Origin: Chytriomyces cf. hyalinus JEL632
Taxonomy: Eukaryota > Chytridiomycota > Chytridiomycetes > Chytridiales > Chytriomycetaceae
DNA length: 64,000 nucleotides
Direction: 5' to 3'
Assembly: GCA_025435555.1 (NCBI GenBank)
Contig: JAIWWG010000115.1
Location: 24,097-88,096, forward strand
In this document: piece by piece, positions 1 through 9,923 of the stretch
Layout of the letters: each line of letters begins with the position of its first letter
Numbering within the stretch: the first letter of the stretch is position 1
Translations under genes and position numbers: made by a program
The notes under the pieces: model-generated
Database searches by the model: none
Told to the model about the DNA's origin: nothing
Seen by the model: the letters and a program-made list of their open reading frames with translations, nothing else

Positions 1-1093
1 ATTGCAGCGTTGTTAAAATAAAGAAGGCAAATACCATCCCCCGAAAAGTTTAAAAACGTTGGAATAAACATGGCATAGGGTGTCGCCGTAAGATCTACTT
101 TGCGGCATTTTCGCGTGAACCACCCATCTTCAGCCTGCAGACATTCTCAGTTTCATCAAAGAGTTCGAAATAGGTTGGAGCACAGGAATAATATACCTGG
201 TACTGAAGTTCGTACAAGCGCCCGTCACTTCCACACATAAATATTCTCCCTTCGTCAGTTCCCACAATCGAAGTCATCGATACGTTATCCGAAGCGATTG
301 AAATATCTGTGCGATACAGATTGAGGGAATTCGAAGGGTTTTTTTCGTTGTACGCAACGGCAACCAAGATAATTTCGATCGGTGTTGCAACAACCAACAG
401 GTAGTTGATTTCATCCAAAAAAACGCCTATTTACGGTGAATGCGGCCAGTGTTAAAAGCAGAGCGCGGTCGAGAGGATTAAATACATGCCTGGGAGCGGT
501 TTGACGAGCCCGACACTGACAATAACCTGGTCCTGGTCGTCAAACACTTCGAAGTCGTCGCTTTACGAGAATTTAGACGAGATGCAAGCGAATATGGTTT
601 TAAATACTCACGGCGAGTCATAATTCCACAAGAACAATTGGTGGTCGATTGTAATCCACGCGCGATGTAGCTCAGGAAAGAGACCCAAAAAACACCGGCA
701 CTGAAGAACTGGGTACCCGTGAAATGCGATATGAATGAGGCGTCAGTCGTAGAGCATAGCAGAGCCAATATGTCCTGGGTCTCACAGTCGTATTGCTCGT
801 ACAGAGCGTCCGGCAGCGGCACAGTTCTATCTCTCACAAGAGCGCTCAGGAGGGGATCGGTCGATGTTCTGTACTCTCCGTTTCCTTGTTGATGTTTTCT
901 CCTGTCAGGCGCCTGCCACCTTTCGAGCAAACCCACAACTCACTTCTCAAAATATCCATCAAATCCGCCCGTCTGAACACAAATTCGGTGAGCGATTGTA
1001 TCGTACAAAACAGCGTTGTTTGAGAGACCTGTCTGACTGAAGTTTGGTTTCGACCGCTTTCGTCGCCGTCCGAAGCACGGCCGTGTTGCTCAT
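1..1093 (-). CDS. NUP155: Nucleoporin Nup155/Nup170-type, N-terminal part (runs off the window)
   Basis: Scaffold nucleoporin of the inner ring of the nuclear pore complex. Only the start of the N-terminal beta-propeller lies in the window; the gene continues past base 1. Recognisable stretches in order are VPLPDALYEQYDCE, GLFPELHRAWITIDHQLFLW (about 600-680), a short exon reading DDFEVFDDQDQVIVSVGLVKP (about 490-550), then LDEINYLLVVATPIEIILVA and TDEGRIFMCGSDGRLYELQYQ (95-418). These match the conserved Nup155 N-terminal pattern of a PLP-EL motif, an R-AW-TID-D-F-WNY motif and a GRIF-G-DG-LYE motif. GT-AG introns of about 50-80 nt separate the blocks. The start is placed at the ATG at 1093 because it opens a reading frame that joins the first conserved exon; the first two introns are not certain. 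Family assignment is firm; exact exon ends are not. Confidence 0.85.
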
Positions 1094-1189
1094 TGCTTCT
1101 CACTTTTTGTGATAAATAAAATGAAACAAAAAAAGAAAGTAAACTCGCTTTCTTGAACTCAATAAACTCCAACTGGTCTTCTGTTAAAA

Positions 1190-4100
1190 TTAGTCGTGAC
1201 TCCGCCCCCGCGAACCGAATCCACCGCGTTGACCAGTGCTTGATCCCCTGTTTCCAAACCCTCCTCGGTTTCCAAATCCACCACGTGATGGTGCACCTCC
1301 CCGCTGAAAGCTTCCCCGGTTCCCAAATCCACCGCCGCGAGACTCTCCGCCACGCGCACCTCCTCTGCTTCCAAACCCACCTCGACCGTTCTCACTCACT
1401 TGTCGGTTTTCGGCATCTCTGTGATCCCCTCTCCGGCCGTCAAATCCGCCTCGTTTTCCGTCAAACCCACCTCGTTTTCCGTCATGTCCGCCACGTCTGC
1501 CTGCATCGTTTTGGCGGAAGTCCCCACCAAATTTCTTGCTTGAGATTTCATTGAAGCCATCGCTCAGATCAGGCTTGCTTTTCCGCTTCTTTTTCTTTCC
1601 TTGATCATACTCCACGTCGTGCAGCGTCGGGCGTTTCAGCTTTTTCCCTTCTTCTCCCTGCATCAGCAAGTCACGTTTCTGCAGCAACTGAGCAGTCTCT
1701 TCCATGTCCCAATCCCGAATGGCTGATGAAAAAAAACGGATGCTCAGAAATTTTTGATCAAAACAGAATCTGGTTCCAAAACGCGACTTACCTCCAGACT
1801 CATTCGCCGAAAATTCAGTCTTTGTAAATGCAAGTGCTTCAAGTTTGGATTTTCCCTCGACTCCGTCTTCCAGTTCAACCGCATTTCGAGATTTGTCCAC
1901 AACCACTTCAACACTTTTCTCAGATTTTCGGATTGCTGGTTTAATTTTTGATGAACTTTTGGGGGATGGGTCGGCCGCATCATCATCCTTGTGAACAACT
2001 TTCCATTGATCCGTGGCATGAACCAGAGTGGAATTATTGACAACAGATGGATTGTACAGACTAGCCTTCTTTCTTTCCGGCGATGATGGTGCAGCGGCGC
2101 TTTCGGCGACATCTGCATTGTGCGTCGCGCTCGGCGTTTTCGCCACCTTCACAGCTTTGCTTTCGGGCTATATTCAGGAGACTTTGCGTTAATTATAGTA
2201 GTCTGCTTGTGCAATCACCAAATTTGATGAGCGTTATAGAAAGAATGGATTTTCGAGAAGTTGGGATGGAATTGAGGAGTCTTCTTACCGGTGGTGCGGC
2301 AACGTAAAATAGCATGTACGCGTTTTGCTCCAACACTTTACTCAAGCTCACTTGACGAACCTTGGGAAGAAAAAGAGCGGTCATTAGTTCGAGGGTGAAA
2401 CAGACAACAACGTAACCAAAACTGAACCTACTTCGCTGTCATTTTTAATATACCATGTTCCATTCGGCGCTTTAATATAAGAATAGTAGTGTCCAGAATT
2501 GGAAGAGTGGCCCGAGTGAACCAAGACGCCGTACAGATGATACAGCTTCTCATCCTTGGTTTTGAACATGTAAGACTGCAAATCCAGCTTTTCGGGGAAA
2601 GTGACCATTTTGGAAATTTTTCCGCCTCCGTACATGGAACTCCCAAACTCGAAACGCTTCAAATGAATTACCAGCACCTGAGGCGCTTCGAGGATCTGAA
2701 GACGTTTTGAAGCATCAACGAGGGTTTTGCACCTTCAGGGATGGACGAGTCAGTTTGTTTACGCACGCTGTATGGCATTGACAGATAGCCGAGATACGAA
2801 TGAATGACTTACTTGGCGCATCGGTACTTGTTGTCCCCGCGCAGCATTTCCGTCTTTGTGAATTGTTGAAACGCTTTATCTATTGTATTTGCATGCTTCA
2901 CTTCGAGACTGATGTCCAGACAGGAATCGATAGTGTCCGAGGGAGTTTTGCACACGGTGCATACAATTCGAGATTGAAGATATCCGCCAAAAATTTGATG
3001 CACAACCGTTGTTTCCTTCTGAGCATGCGTTAACCTGGACGGGAATGATTTTGTGAGCGGAAAAAAAGAGGAGCACTGTTGGATGACTTACTTGGCATGA
3101 CCTACAAGACTGTTATTTTGCAGAGAGTCGACAAAGTATCTCAGGAATTCATGAGAATCTTCTTGTCTTCCGACTTTCAAATGTTTCGCGACACCTGGAA
3201 GCCAGAACAGTCAGGGGATTGATTTCAACGTGAAAATTGCGCCTGGAAGCAGCTTACTCTTCAGTCGGCCCACGATCGTCTTTGGAGTAATGACCGCATT
3301 GCCTCGAACTCCGGACAGCGATCGCGTTACATGGCGTTCTAGTTCGCAAAAGGTGCAGTAGGAAGTCTGCCGGCCTTGGTTTGATTCGAAAAAAAAAAAA
3401 AAAAACGGTCAACTTCCCACATCCAATTCGAATGAAGCGAAAGAGATTACATTTAGCACTATGCGATCTTGACAGTAGATAGAGCGCAAGAGGAGGAGTG
3501 TATGTCAGGCATTGCAGGGTACTGTTGAGGAAGCATGTATTGCCAAGGTTGTGCAGTCCAGGGCCAGCAGGAATGGGCTTGATCCAAGTCAGATTCAGCT
3601 TCTCTTCGGGGAAAACATTGTATATTCTGCGGGTTGTTGGGTCCATGATGTTCGTCTTCGGAGTAGGTTGTTGCATGGCGTTCGAATGCGGGAGATGGTC
3701 CAGGACTGAGACACCGTCGCTCGCAAGAGGCGTCTTTGTCCAGTTTGAGCCAGCGACTGTGGCTGTTTCTTTGAACTTGATGCGCCGGTTCAGAAGCCGC
3801 TTCTCCATTTTGCTGTCAATCTTTTGGACAAAAAGAAAAGCTGTCTTCATTCAACTATTCCAGCAGCTGAAGTTTGCCTCAGGATAGCAGAAACTCACAA
3901 CATTATTACGAGGCAAAACGAATGATAAAAGCCGTGGGGCTGAAAGAGTCTCAAAGTTACTTGATTCAACTATGAGAGTTTCTAGTTGGCCGTTTTTGGC
4001 ACGCAGACCTGGCTGGCGATGCACGATGAACCAAACGTTGCATTAAGGTGTCGGAATAACCACTCAAAATGGACACCACAAAAAGTGTTAGTTCGTCTGG

Positions 4101-4196
4101 ACAGCAGGAATGGAAGTCGGAATCCGTACCGGTTTCTTTGATTTGAGCACTTTCGAAAACTGCTTTGATGCGTTCTTGCCACAGCGGTGCGCTCAT
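1190..4196 (-). CDS. USP36/USP42-like ubiquitin-specific protease with RGG-rich tail
   Basis: Cysteine-type deubiquitinase of the USP36/42 (yeast Ubp10) group, which in other species removes ubiquitin from nucleolar and chromatin substrates. The Cys box is GPGLHNLGNTCFLNSTLQCL near 3500-3570. Next comes HQIFGGYLQSRIVCTVCKT near 2950-3003, typical of this subfamily, and then the His box HSGHSSNSGHYYSYIK near 2480-2530. A short C-terminal block HDVEYDQGKKKKRK resembles the USP36 DEWDEEFDRGK motif. The last 90 or so residues are an RGG/GGF repeat tail (1190-1500), suggesting RNA or nucleolar association. The N-terminal exon at 3966-4196 starts MSAPLWQERIK and is joined through two small exons. 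An in-frame intron lies at about 1720-1790. Many introns mean the exact coding joins are approximate. The gene is head-to-tail with Nup155, whose start is only about 100 bp downstream. Confidence 0.85.
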
Positions 4197-4242
4197 TTAC
4201 AAACGGCGATAGAGATCCTTTAATTCACAATAAAATTGAAGA

Positions 4243-4802
4243 TCATCCCAACGTGGGAACAACAGCGACGGGGATATGGAAATCTATTTTGTGGAGACGG
4301 ACCTGGCGCTGCAGCCAAACCGAATGACCCTTGCCCTCCACAAGACGGCCTGCTTGATTTGGAAAATGGCAGGTGGAGCTAATGAGGACATTGATGAGTG
4401 CTGCATCGCCGGTCAAAGCAGCTGTTACTACTGCATCCATGGCCGCAACAGTCTGCAAATTCATCAAAGAGGCTGCTCGCGGGGGAGATGACTCGCGCGG
4501 TGTGGCACACAAACTTCCAGCCCGTCCGTACTGCTTGAATGGTCCAATGTGCAGGTCGTACATATCATTTATCAGTTGATTAACGGCCCATTGAGATGGC
4601 TTTGCGTCTGAATCGAACAGGTTGAAGATTTCCTCGGCTGAGTCTGGATGATGGGACAAGACTCCGAGGAGAACCCCAGCTTGTTGTCATCGCACCATTC
4701 AGACATGGGTCTATGTGTGGGAGGCACGCTCCTGTCGACGTTGCTGAAGTGCCGGCAGAGGCGCTTCTCGGCATCTGTGGTGTTGATTACCATTTGTTTC
4801 AT
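4243..4802 (-). CDS. Unrecognised protein, about 180 residues
   Basis: I do not recognise this gene. The frame starts MKQMVINTTDAEKRLCRHF at 4802 and reaches SEWCDDNK near 4683. The protein-like sequence then continues one frame over as AGVLLGVLSHHPDSAEEIF, then NLFDSDAKPSQWAVNQLIND and later an alanine-rich helix region around MDAVVTAALTGDAALINVL. The change of frame at about 4681 has no GT-AG intron but is repaired if one A is missing from a short A run in the coding strand, so I read it as one protein. A last small exon ending in VPTLG is reached through an intron whose donor is near 4302. It lies 46 bp upstream of the USP36-like start, on the same strand, and is followed by an AATAAA-like signal. 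No domain call is possible. Confidence 0.45.
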
Positions 4803-5340
4803 GCATTTTTAGAAGCAAACACGAAACCGATTGTCATTTCCGCCAACACGACGCTGACCTAATATTTTCTCCAGCCATGTCAACCCCATCCATTTTCATC
4901 ACAACTTAGTATGATGCCAGTGCTAAAGCAGAGACAATGCGCAGTTGAAGATAATCATAAGTTGACACAGTTGCATAAAGCAGCACAGGCGCCCTGGATT
5001 CCCTTTCCAATCTTGCTCCGTCAGTATGAAACCGCGGTCGTCCAGTTGGTGCTGGATGGGTCCCGAGTTGAGTCTGTTATACAAGTGGCAGTTGCGGTGT
5101 CAACGGGTGGAACACAAGGACCTGCAATCAATGAAACAGTTTCCAGTTTGTGTATTTTATGTTGCGATATTTATTGAGAGACATTCGGTTAGCGGGTGCT
5201 GTTGGCTTTGGGGGCATAATTTCATAATTAATTGTCCAGAACCAAAGTCAGGGATGATGGGTGACGATGAGTACGAGCGCATGAGTCGAGAAACAAAGGT
5301 GCGCCAACACGCCCTTGATCAGGACATGCCGTGACGCTGA
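4803..5340. other. Intergenic region between divergent genes
   Basis: About 540 bp between the start of the unrecognised minus-strand gene and the POT1 start. Short open frames on the plus strand, for example one ending at 5334 with the sequence MMGDDEYERMSRETKVRQ, show no conserved motif and no clear splice to POT1. It probably carries both promoters. I see no RNA gene or repeat here. Confidence 0.4.
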
Positions 5341-7296
5341 ATGAACCATCAGACAACATGCATCCGTGACGTACGTGCTGGCAACAGGGCTACCCTGTTT
5401 GCCGTTGTGCGGGACGGCTCTGCCAGGAAAAGGACAAAGACTGGAGGTGACAATTGCGTCTCTTGTGCTCCGTCTCTACTGCCTCTCACTCTCTTGATGG
5501 CGCTCACCTAAATATTCGATAGATTCGAACCTCTCTCTCATGCTCGTGGATCCATCGGCCGAATCTCCTATTCGTTCAAACTGTTTCGCACGAACTGCCA
5601 CAGACTTGCCCGAAACTGTGACTTCTGGAACAGTTGTCAAAATCGAAGGCGCTAGGGTGAAAGCGAGACCAGTTTTCTTGGCATCGAAAAAAACGCGATT
5701 TGACCCTGTCACTTTTTCAGATTCAAGTATTCAACGGCAAACCGCAGGCAGTCATTTACGCTGGAACAAAAATGCGCTTCTTCGACCTGTCATGCGGAGT
5801 TCTTGAAGACTCTCTGGATGGGCAGTATGCCGCAATGCTTCATGAATGGTTTCGAAAACGAACTGCTGAGCCGTCAGCATCAAGCTTTCTGCAACCATCT
5901 CGGCGCAATGTGCTCACAATATCCGAGATTCAGGAAAATCGAGTGTTTTTTGATCTTTACGCGCAGGTTTGCATGTGATATCTTTTTATTACAGTGTGTT
6001 CTTTCTAAAATCGCGATAATCACCAAATGAAGGTCATGCATATAATTCCGGGAGCAAGAGACGATCGACTCATTCTGCATGTCTCAGATTTTACCCTCGC
6101 GAAATCACCTCCAACAATTTCGGATGACGATGAAAAGGCTTTGCTATATCCAGTCGCAGACAGACTTTTGAAAGTAACAATTTGGTGAGTGCAATTAATG
6201 CATGCAGTTTTGGAAAGGGTTGCCGCAGAAACAAACAAGCGTCTAATACTTATTCTCACCATATTTGCAGGGATGATTTCAGCACAGACCCTTCTGCACT
6301 CGACAACGCCAGTTCAAACGTTCTTGCACGTGGCAACTTTGTTTATTTTCGGAATCTTCAAAGCCAAGCGCAAGGCAATGGTGCTTTCGATGCCGTGTTG
6401 CACAATGAACGGACGGAACGATCGATTGGCGGAAAATGGACGCTCTTGGACCACACTCATTTAGAAGCTGCTAAGATTCGAAAGTAATTTTGAACAAGTC
6501 GACATGCACTATCATATTAAACAAACTGTTTTGTTCTCCGACCAGACGGGTCGAGTATCTTCAAATCACAAAGAACCGCAACGATGACGCAATAACAAGT
6601 ACAACTTGAAACCATTAATATTCGTGCGTGAATCTGATCGAGAATGTTAAAACAGGGACCCCCATGCATGTGGCGAAAGTGAACATCAAGGACATTTTAC
6701 AAACAGAGCAAGTTCCCACGCGCTTTCGTTTTGAAGCAAAAGTAGTGGACCATTTACCTGTTCGCATTGAGGATTTTGCGCGGGTTATGTGCGGGTACTG
6801 CGATAGCAGGTGAAATCTTTTTTGTTTTTGAGTGTTGAAATGTTCATTCAATTCACGCGCGATATTTTATGTACTCAACTCCTGCAGCTATGGATCAGAT
6901 GGAAAGTGTAGCGAATGCAATGGTTCAGACACGGGATCTCTAGGCTTCATGTTTTCTTTCCTCCTTGGCGACGATTCGGGCCATGACAGTTTTCTGCCTG
7001 TCGTCATTTCTGGCACAGACGCTGTAAGTTTTCTTATCTTGCGATATCCCATCGCATTCATTCTTCCTTTTTCGCAGATGAGCTTTTTATCGTTTGATCC
7101 CGCGGACTTCAAGCGCGACGTTGTTGCGTTGAACAAGCTGCGAGATGCACTTGGATCGCTTTTTACAATAGGAGTTCCAGGACAACCACGCGTGATGGAT
7201 GCGAAACGGACAATGTTTTGTGTTCAGTCATATCGTCCTGAAAAGGATGTCGTTGTTCGATACAAGTTGATAGCGACGGAGTTGGTGTGGTATTGA
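5341..7296 (+). CDS. POT1: POT1-like single-stranded telomere-binding protein
   Basis: Binds the 3' single-stranded telomeric overhang and caps chromosome ends in the nucleus. The first OB fold is visible across exons: NRATLFAVVRDG, then GTVVKIEGAR joined by a GT-AG intron (donor near 5655) to IQVFNGKPQAVIYAG. This reproduces the POT1 OB1 order ending in a VRFHRLKIQVYK-like strand. It is followed by the POT1 linker signature EIQENRVFFDLYAQV (human QPMQYFDLTCQL) and OB2 (LLKVTIWDDF, 6160-6290). The C-terminal part holds a zinc-binding-type pair of CxxC motifs, CGYC and CSEC (6790-6925), then an OB-like strand set with FLPVVISGTDA. The chosen start MNHQTTCIRDV at 5341 gives an unbroken phase into exon 2. 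Introns are about 45-75 nt. The gene converges on the ATP synthase gene, with 134 bp between stop codons. Confidence 0.85.
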
Positions 7297-7430
7297 TTTA
7301 GAAATATATTGCCAATGAAAGTCGGTCTAACAGATGCCGGTTATCACATGTGCCCAAGTTTTATTGTTCGCACAAAAAGAATGAAGGCGAGTGGCTTGGC
7401 GGCCCTTCTCCTCCATTTTTTTCCCACACT

Positions 7431-8423
7431 TTAGATGGCCTCTTTCAGCAAACGCTCAAGCTTGGCAACCTTGGAGGAAACAGAAAGATCGATAGTTTTG
7501 CCTCCAGCTTCGATAATGAGTCCTCCAACGATGGTGGCATCAACCTGTTGAAAACGAGGTTAACTCAAGCTCCTATAAAAACCCAGACTATGGCTCTCAC
7601 CTTGTTGGACAAGACAATCTTTTGGTTCTTTTCAATCAAGGTGCTCTTCTTCAGAATGTCCTGCAACTGACGGAAGACTCTGGTTTCGAGCTCCTAAATA
7701 GGAAAGAAAACAGAGGCGTCAGTTCAGATGTCTGCACCCTCGTCTTCGTCCAGCATAGATCCACGACTTTGATCGACAATAGTGGTACTCCAATTCCAAA
7801 CATCTGTCCCCAGCCTCTGATGATTCGTTTCGAAGTCCAGTCCAATCCATCAACACACCACTCATTTCGACAGGTCACAAAAAACGCACCTTGGCAGAGG
7901 TTACGGTAACTTGAACTTCACCACGGTGAGCAGTCATCAACTGCTGGAACGAAGAAACGACTTTTCTAGTCTGGTCCAAACGTCCATTTTCAGCCAAAAC
8001 TTGGAAAAAGTTGCTGGTGAGTTCCGAGTATCTTCCGCTGGACAAGATGGACGCAACACCGGCTTTCTTGGCAGCACGGTCAATGATGGGGGTTTCCATG
8101 AACGTTTGCACACGAACGTCCTTTTCAACGAGACCTCCGATTTTGTTGAGTTCGGATTCGACAGCTTCGAGAACGTTCTTCTTGGCAGCGGCGGAGTAAA
8201 GAGCGGTGGCGTATCTTCCGTCGATTCCGTGGAGAACAACGGGGATCTGCAGAAGCAATTTGAGGAGATGAGTGCTTGCTATTTTCGGCGACGATAGGGG
8301 ATTCGCACCTTCACTGGGTTGGCAGCCGTGGTCATGGACCGCGCAAAGACCTGCTCATGCGAGTATATAGGTTAGTTGACGTCGATGAAGTGCGTGGAAG
8401 CGACGCACTCTCTGGATCTGCAT
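7431..8423 (-). CDS. ATP5: Mitochondrial ATP synthase OSCP (subunit 5/O)
   Basis: Peripheral-stalk subunit that links F1 to the stator of the mitochondrial F1Fo ATP synthase. The protein reads MQIQRVFARSMTTAANPVK, a basic N-terminal presequence, then IPVVLHGIDGRYATALYSAA. The conserved C-terminal strand-helix VDATIVGGLIIEAGGKTIDL ends at KVAKLERLLAEAI. Exon 1 encodes only MQIQR (8409-8423). Its intron ends in a textbook branch point CTAAC and acceptor gcag, which is why the ATG at 8423 was chosen. At least four introns split the gene. It is tandem with eIF2B-alpha, whose stop is only 57 bp upstream, so its promoter must be very short or overlap the upstream 3' end. Length (about 200 residues) fits the family. 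Confidence 0.93.
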
Positions 8424-8480
8424 TTTTTGCTCTTTTTTACTCGGTATCCGTAAATACTGGGTTATTTATTTTTTTTATCG

Positions 8481-9733
8481 TCAGGACACAAGGATATGGA
8501 CGACTCCAGATGGCGTCAGGACTCCCAGGTTAGTTATCAGGGATGATACGAGGTGTGGGGGCGTGTAATCCACGTGGTGTTCGGAGACAAAAGAGTAGTT
8601 GGAAGCGGTGCTGGGAATGCCAGCATCGATTCGGTGTTCGGGTAGCTCAACATCGGACTGAGAAAGCGGGAACATGCGCACGAATTTGTAGCTGAAGTTT
8701 TCGAGTGAAGTTTGGCGGAGTTGGCATACGGTGTACGAAATCACAAAAAGTAAACAAACCTTTCTGTGACAGCGTAGAACGGCTTGTTCGCAGCTTTTGC
8801 AACAAGCGCAATTTGATATGTCCCCATCTATGCATAATCAGAGCGCGATTTAAGATCGCGGAAGCATTGCAAGGACCTAGCGTATCCATCATACCTGGTT
8901 GATCAGCCCTCCATTCTCAACAACAGCTTCCGCACCCACAAGCACAAGGTCCACTTTCTCCATCACGAATCCAACAGCGCTGTCGGGTACGAGCTTTACG
9001 GGAACATTCAATTTCGAAAGAAACTCGACTGCCTTTTCCCTGAATGGCGAAGATGAGTAAGTCGCGTTGTCGAAATACAATCGCCTTCAATGAGAAAACA
9101 AACCCGAATCTCGATGGCCGTGACTCTGTCGCGATGACTGAGTATCGCTTGTTCTGCAGTGCTGCATGCTGGAGGAGAGCCATCACAACCCGTGAATACG
9201 AGTGCATGAGAATCACGCTGCCTGAAATGTGCCACACGTATCAGGATACCGATGCTATAATAGATGATGGATGTATACCATCTTTGATCAGGTTCGCTCC
9301 GACAGTCGAAATCTTTTCAACATAACCGCTCGCATTCGTCACAAAGTTCTCTTCAAACTCAAGGATTCTCTCTTTGCATTCTTCGACAGAAACGCCGTGG
9401 TAGTCTGTGTGGTTCAGTTGCTTGAGGAAGGCCTCGCAGCCAGCCAAGATGGAATAGTTTTTCGGTGCGCTCTTCTTGAGCTCGTTGCTGGCCTCGGTGA
9501 CCCTCAGAGTGAGTTCCGTCATGGTCGATGCTGAGGGTAGGATGCGCAGAGTAAGTTGGAGGGGGTGGCAGTTGAGACTGGGCAGTACCATGCTGGTTCC
9601 TGACTGTTGACGCGAGAACTTTCACGGCAGCAACGGCGAGCGACATTTCCGGGTTCTGCTGAGTGATCTCGTCGAGATGTGCCCGGATTTTGAAGGGCCC
9701 GCCTTGTGACTGCGCTCTTTTGGATGGAGCCAT
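8481..9733 (-). CDS. GCN3: Translation initiation factor eIF2B subunit alpha
   Basis: Regulatory subunit of the eIF2B guanine-nucleotide exchange complex; it senses phosphorylated eIF2 in the cytosol. The start [20 protein letters not shown] is followed by [19 protein letters not shown]. Then come [35 protein letters not shown], and the family hallmark [20 protein letters not shown] with [19 protein letters not shown] (8889-9080). It ends [12 protein letters not shown] and [20 protein letters not shown]. Order and spacing match eIF2B-alpha, and the full set of motifs separates it from the beta and delta paralogs. The C-terminus is short ([14 protein letters not shown]). Several GT-AG introns are present. 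It is divergent from the dynein gene across a 190 bp gap. Confidence 0.93.
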
Positions 9734-9923
9734 TGCTTTCTTGTGAATTCAGGAAGGAAATGTTGTGTGAATTGCCAAGTGCTGGTCCACACAAAGCACT
9801 CATTCGCAGATAGAACAGCGGCTGAAATCCACACAAAGCGCGTTTTTTTAAAATACGGCACCCGCCGCCGCTGTTGTTAACTTGTTGGAGATTTACATTC
9901 AACAAAACCTTCCAAATATAATA
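9734..9923. promoter_or_regulatory. Shared divergent promoter region, eIF2B-alpha / axonemal dynein
   Basis: The ATG of GCN3 (minus, 9733) and the ATG of the dynein heavy chain (plus, 9924) are only 190 bp apart, so both promoters must lie here. AT-rich stretches (ttttttaaaatac at 9841-9854 and ccaaatataataatg just before the dynein start) could act as core elements. No specific factor site was identified. Confidence 0.55.

Noticed and set aside
846-1172. Separate small gene over the Nup155 start
   Set aside because: The frame is a shadow of Nup155 exon 1 and its introns on the same strand.
5026-5334. Plus-strand ORF upstream of POT1
   Set aside because: No recognisable protein features; POT1 has a convincing own start at 5341.
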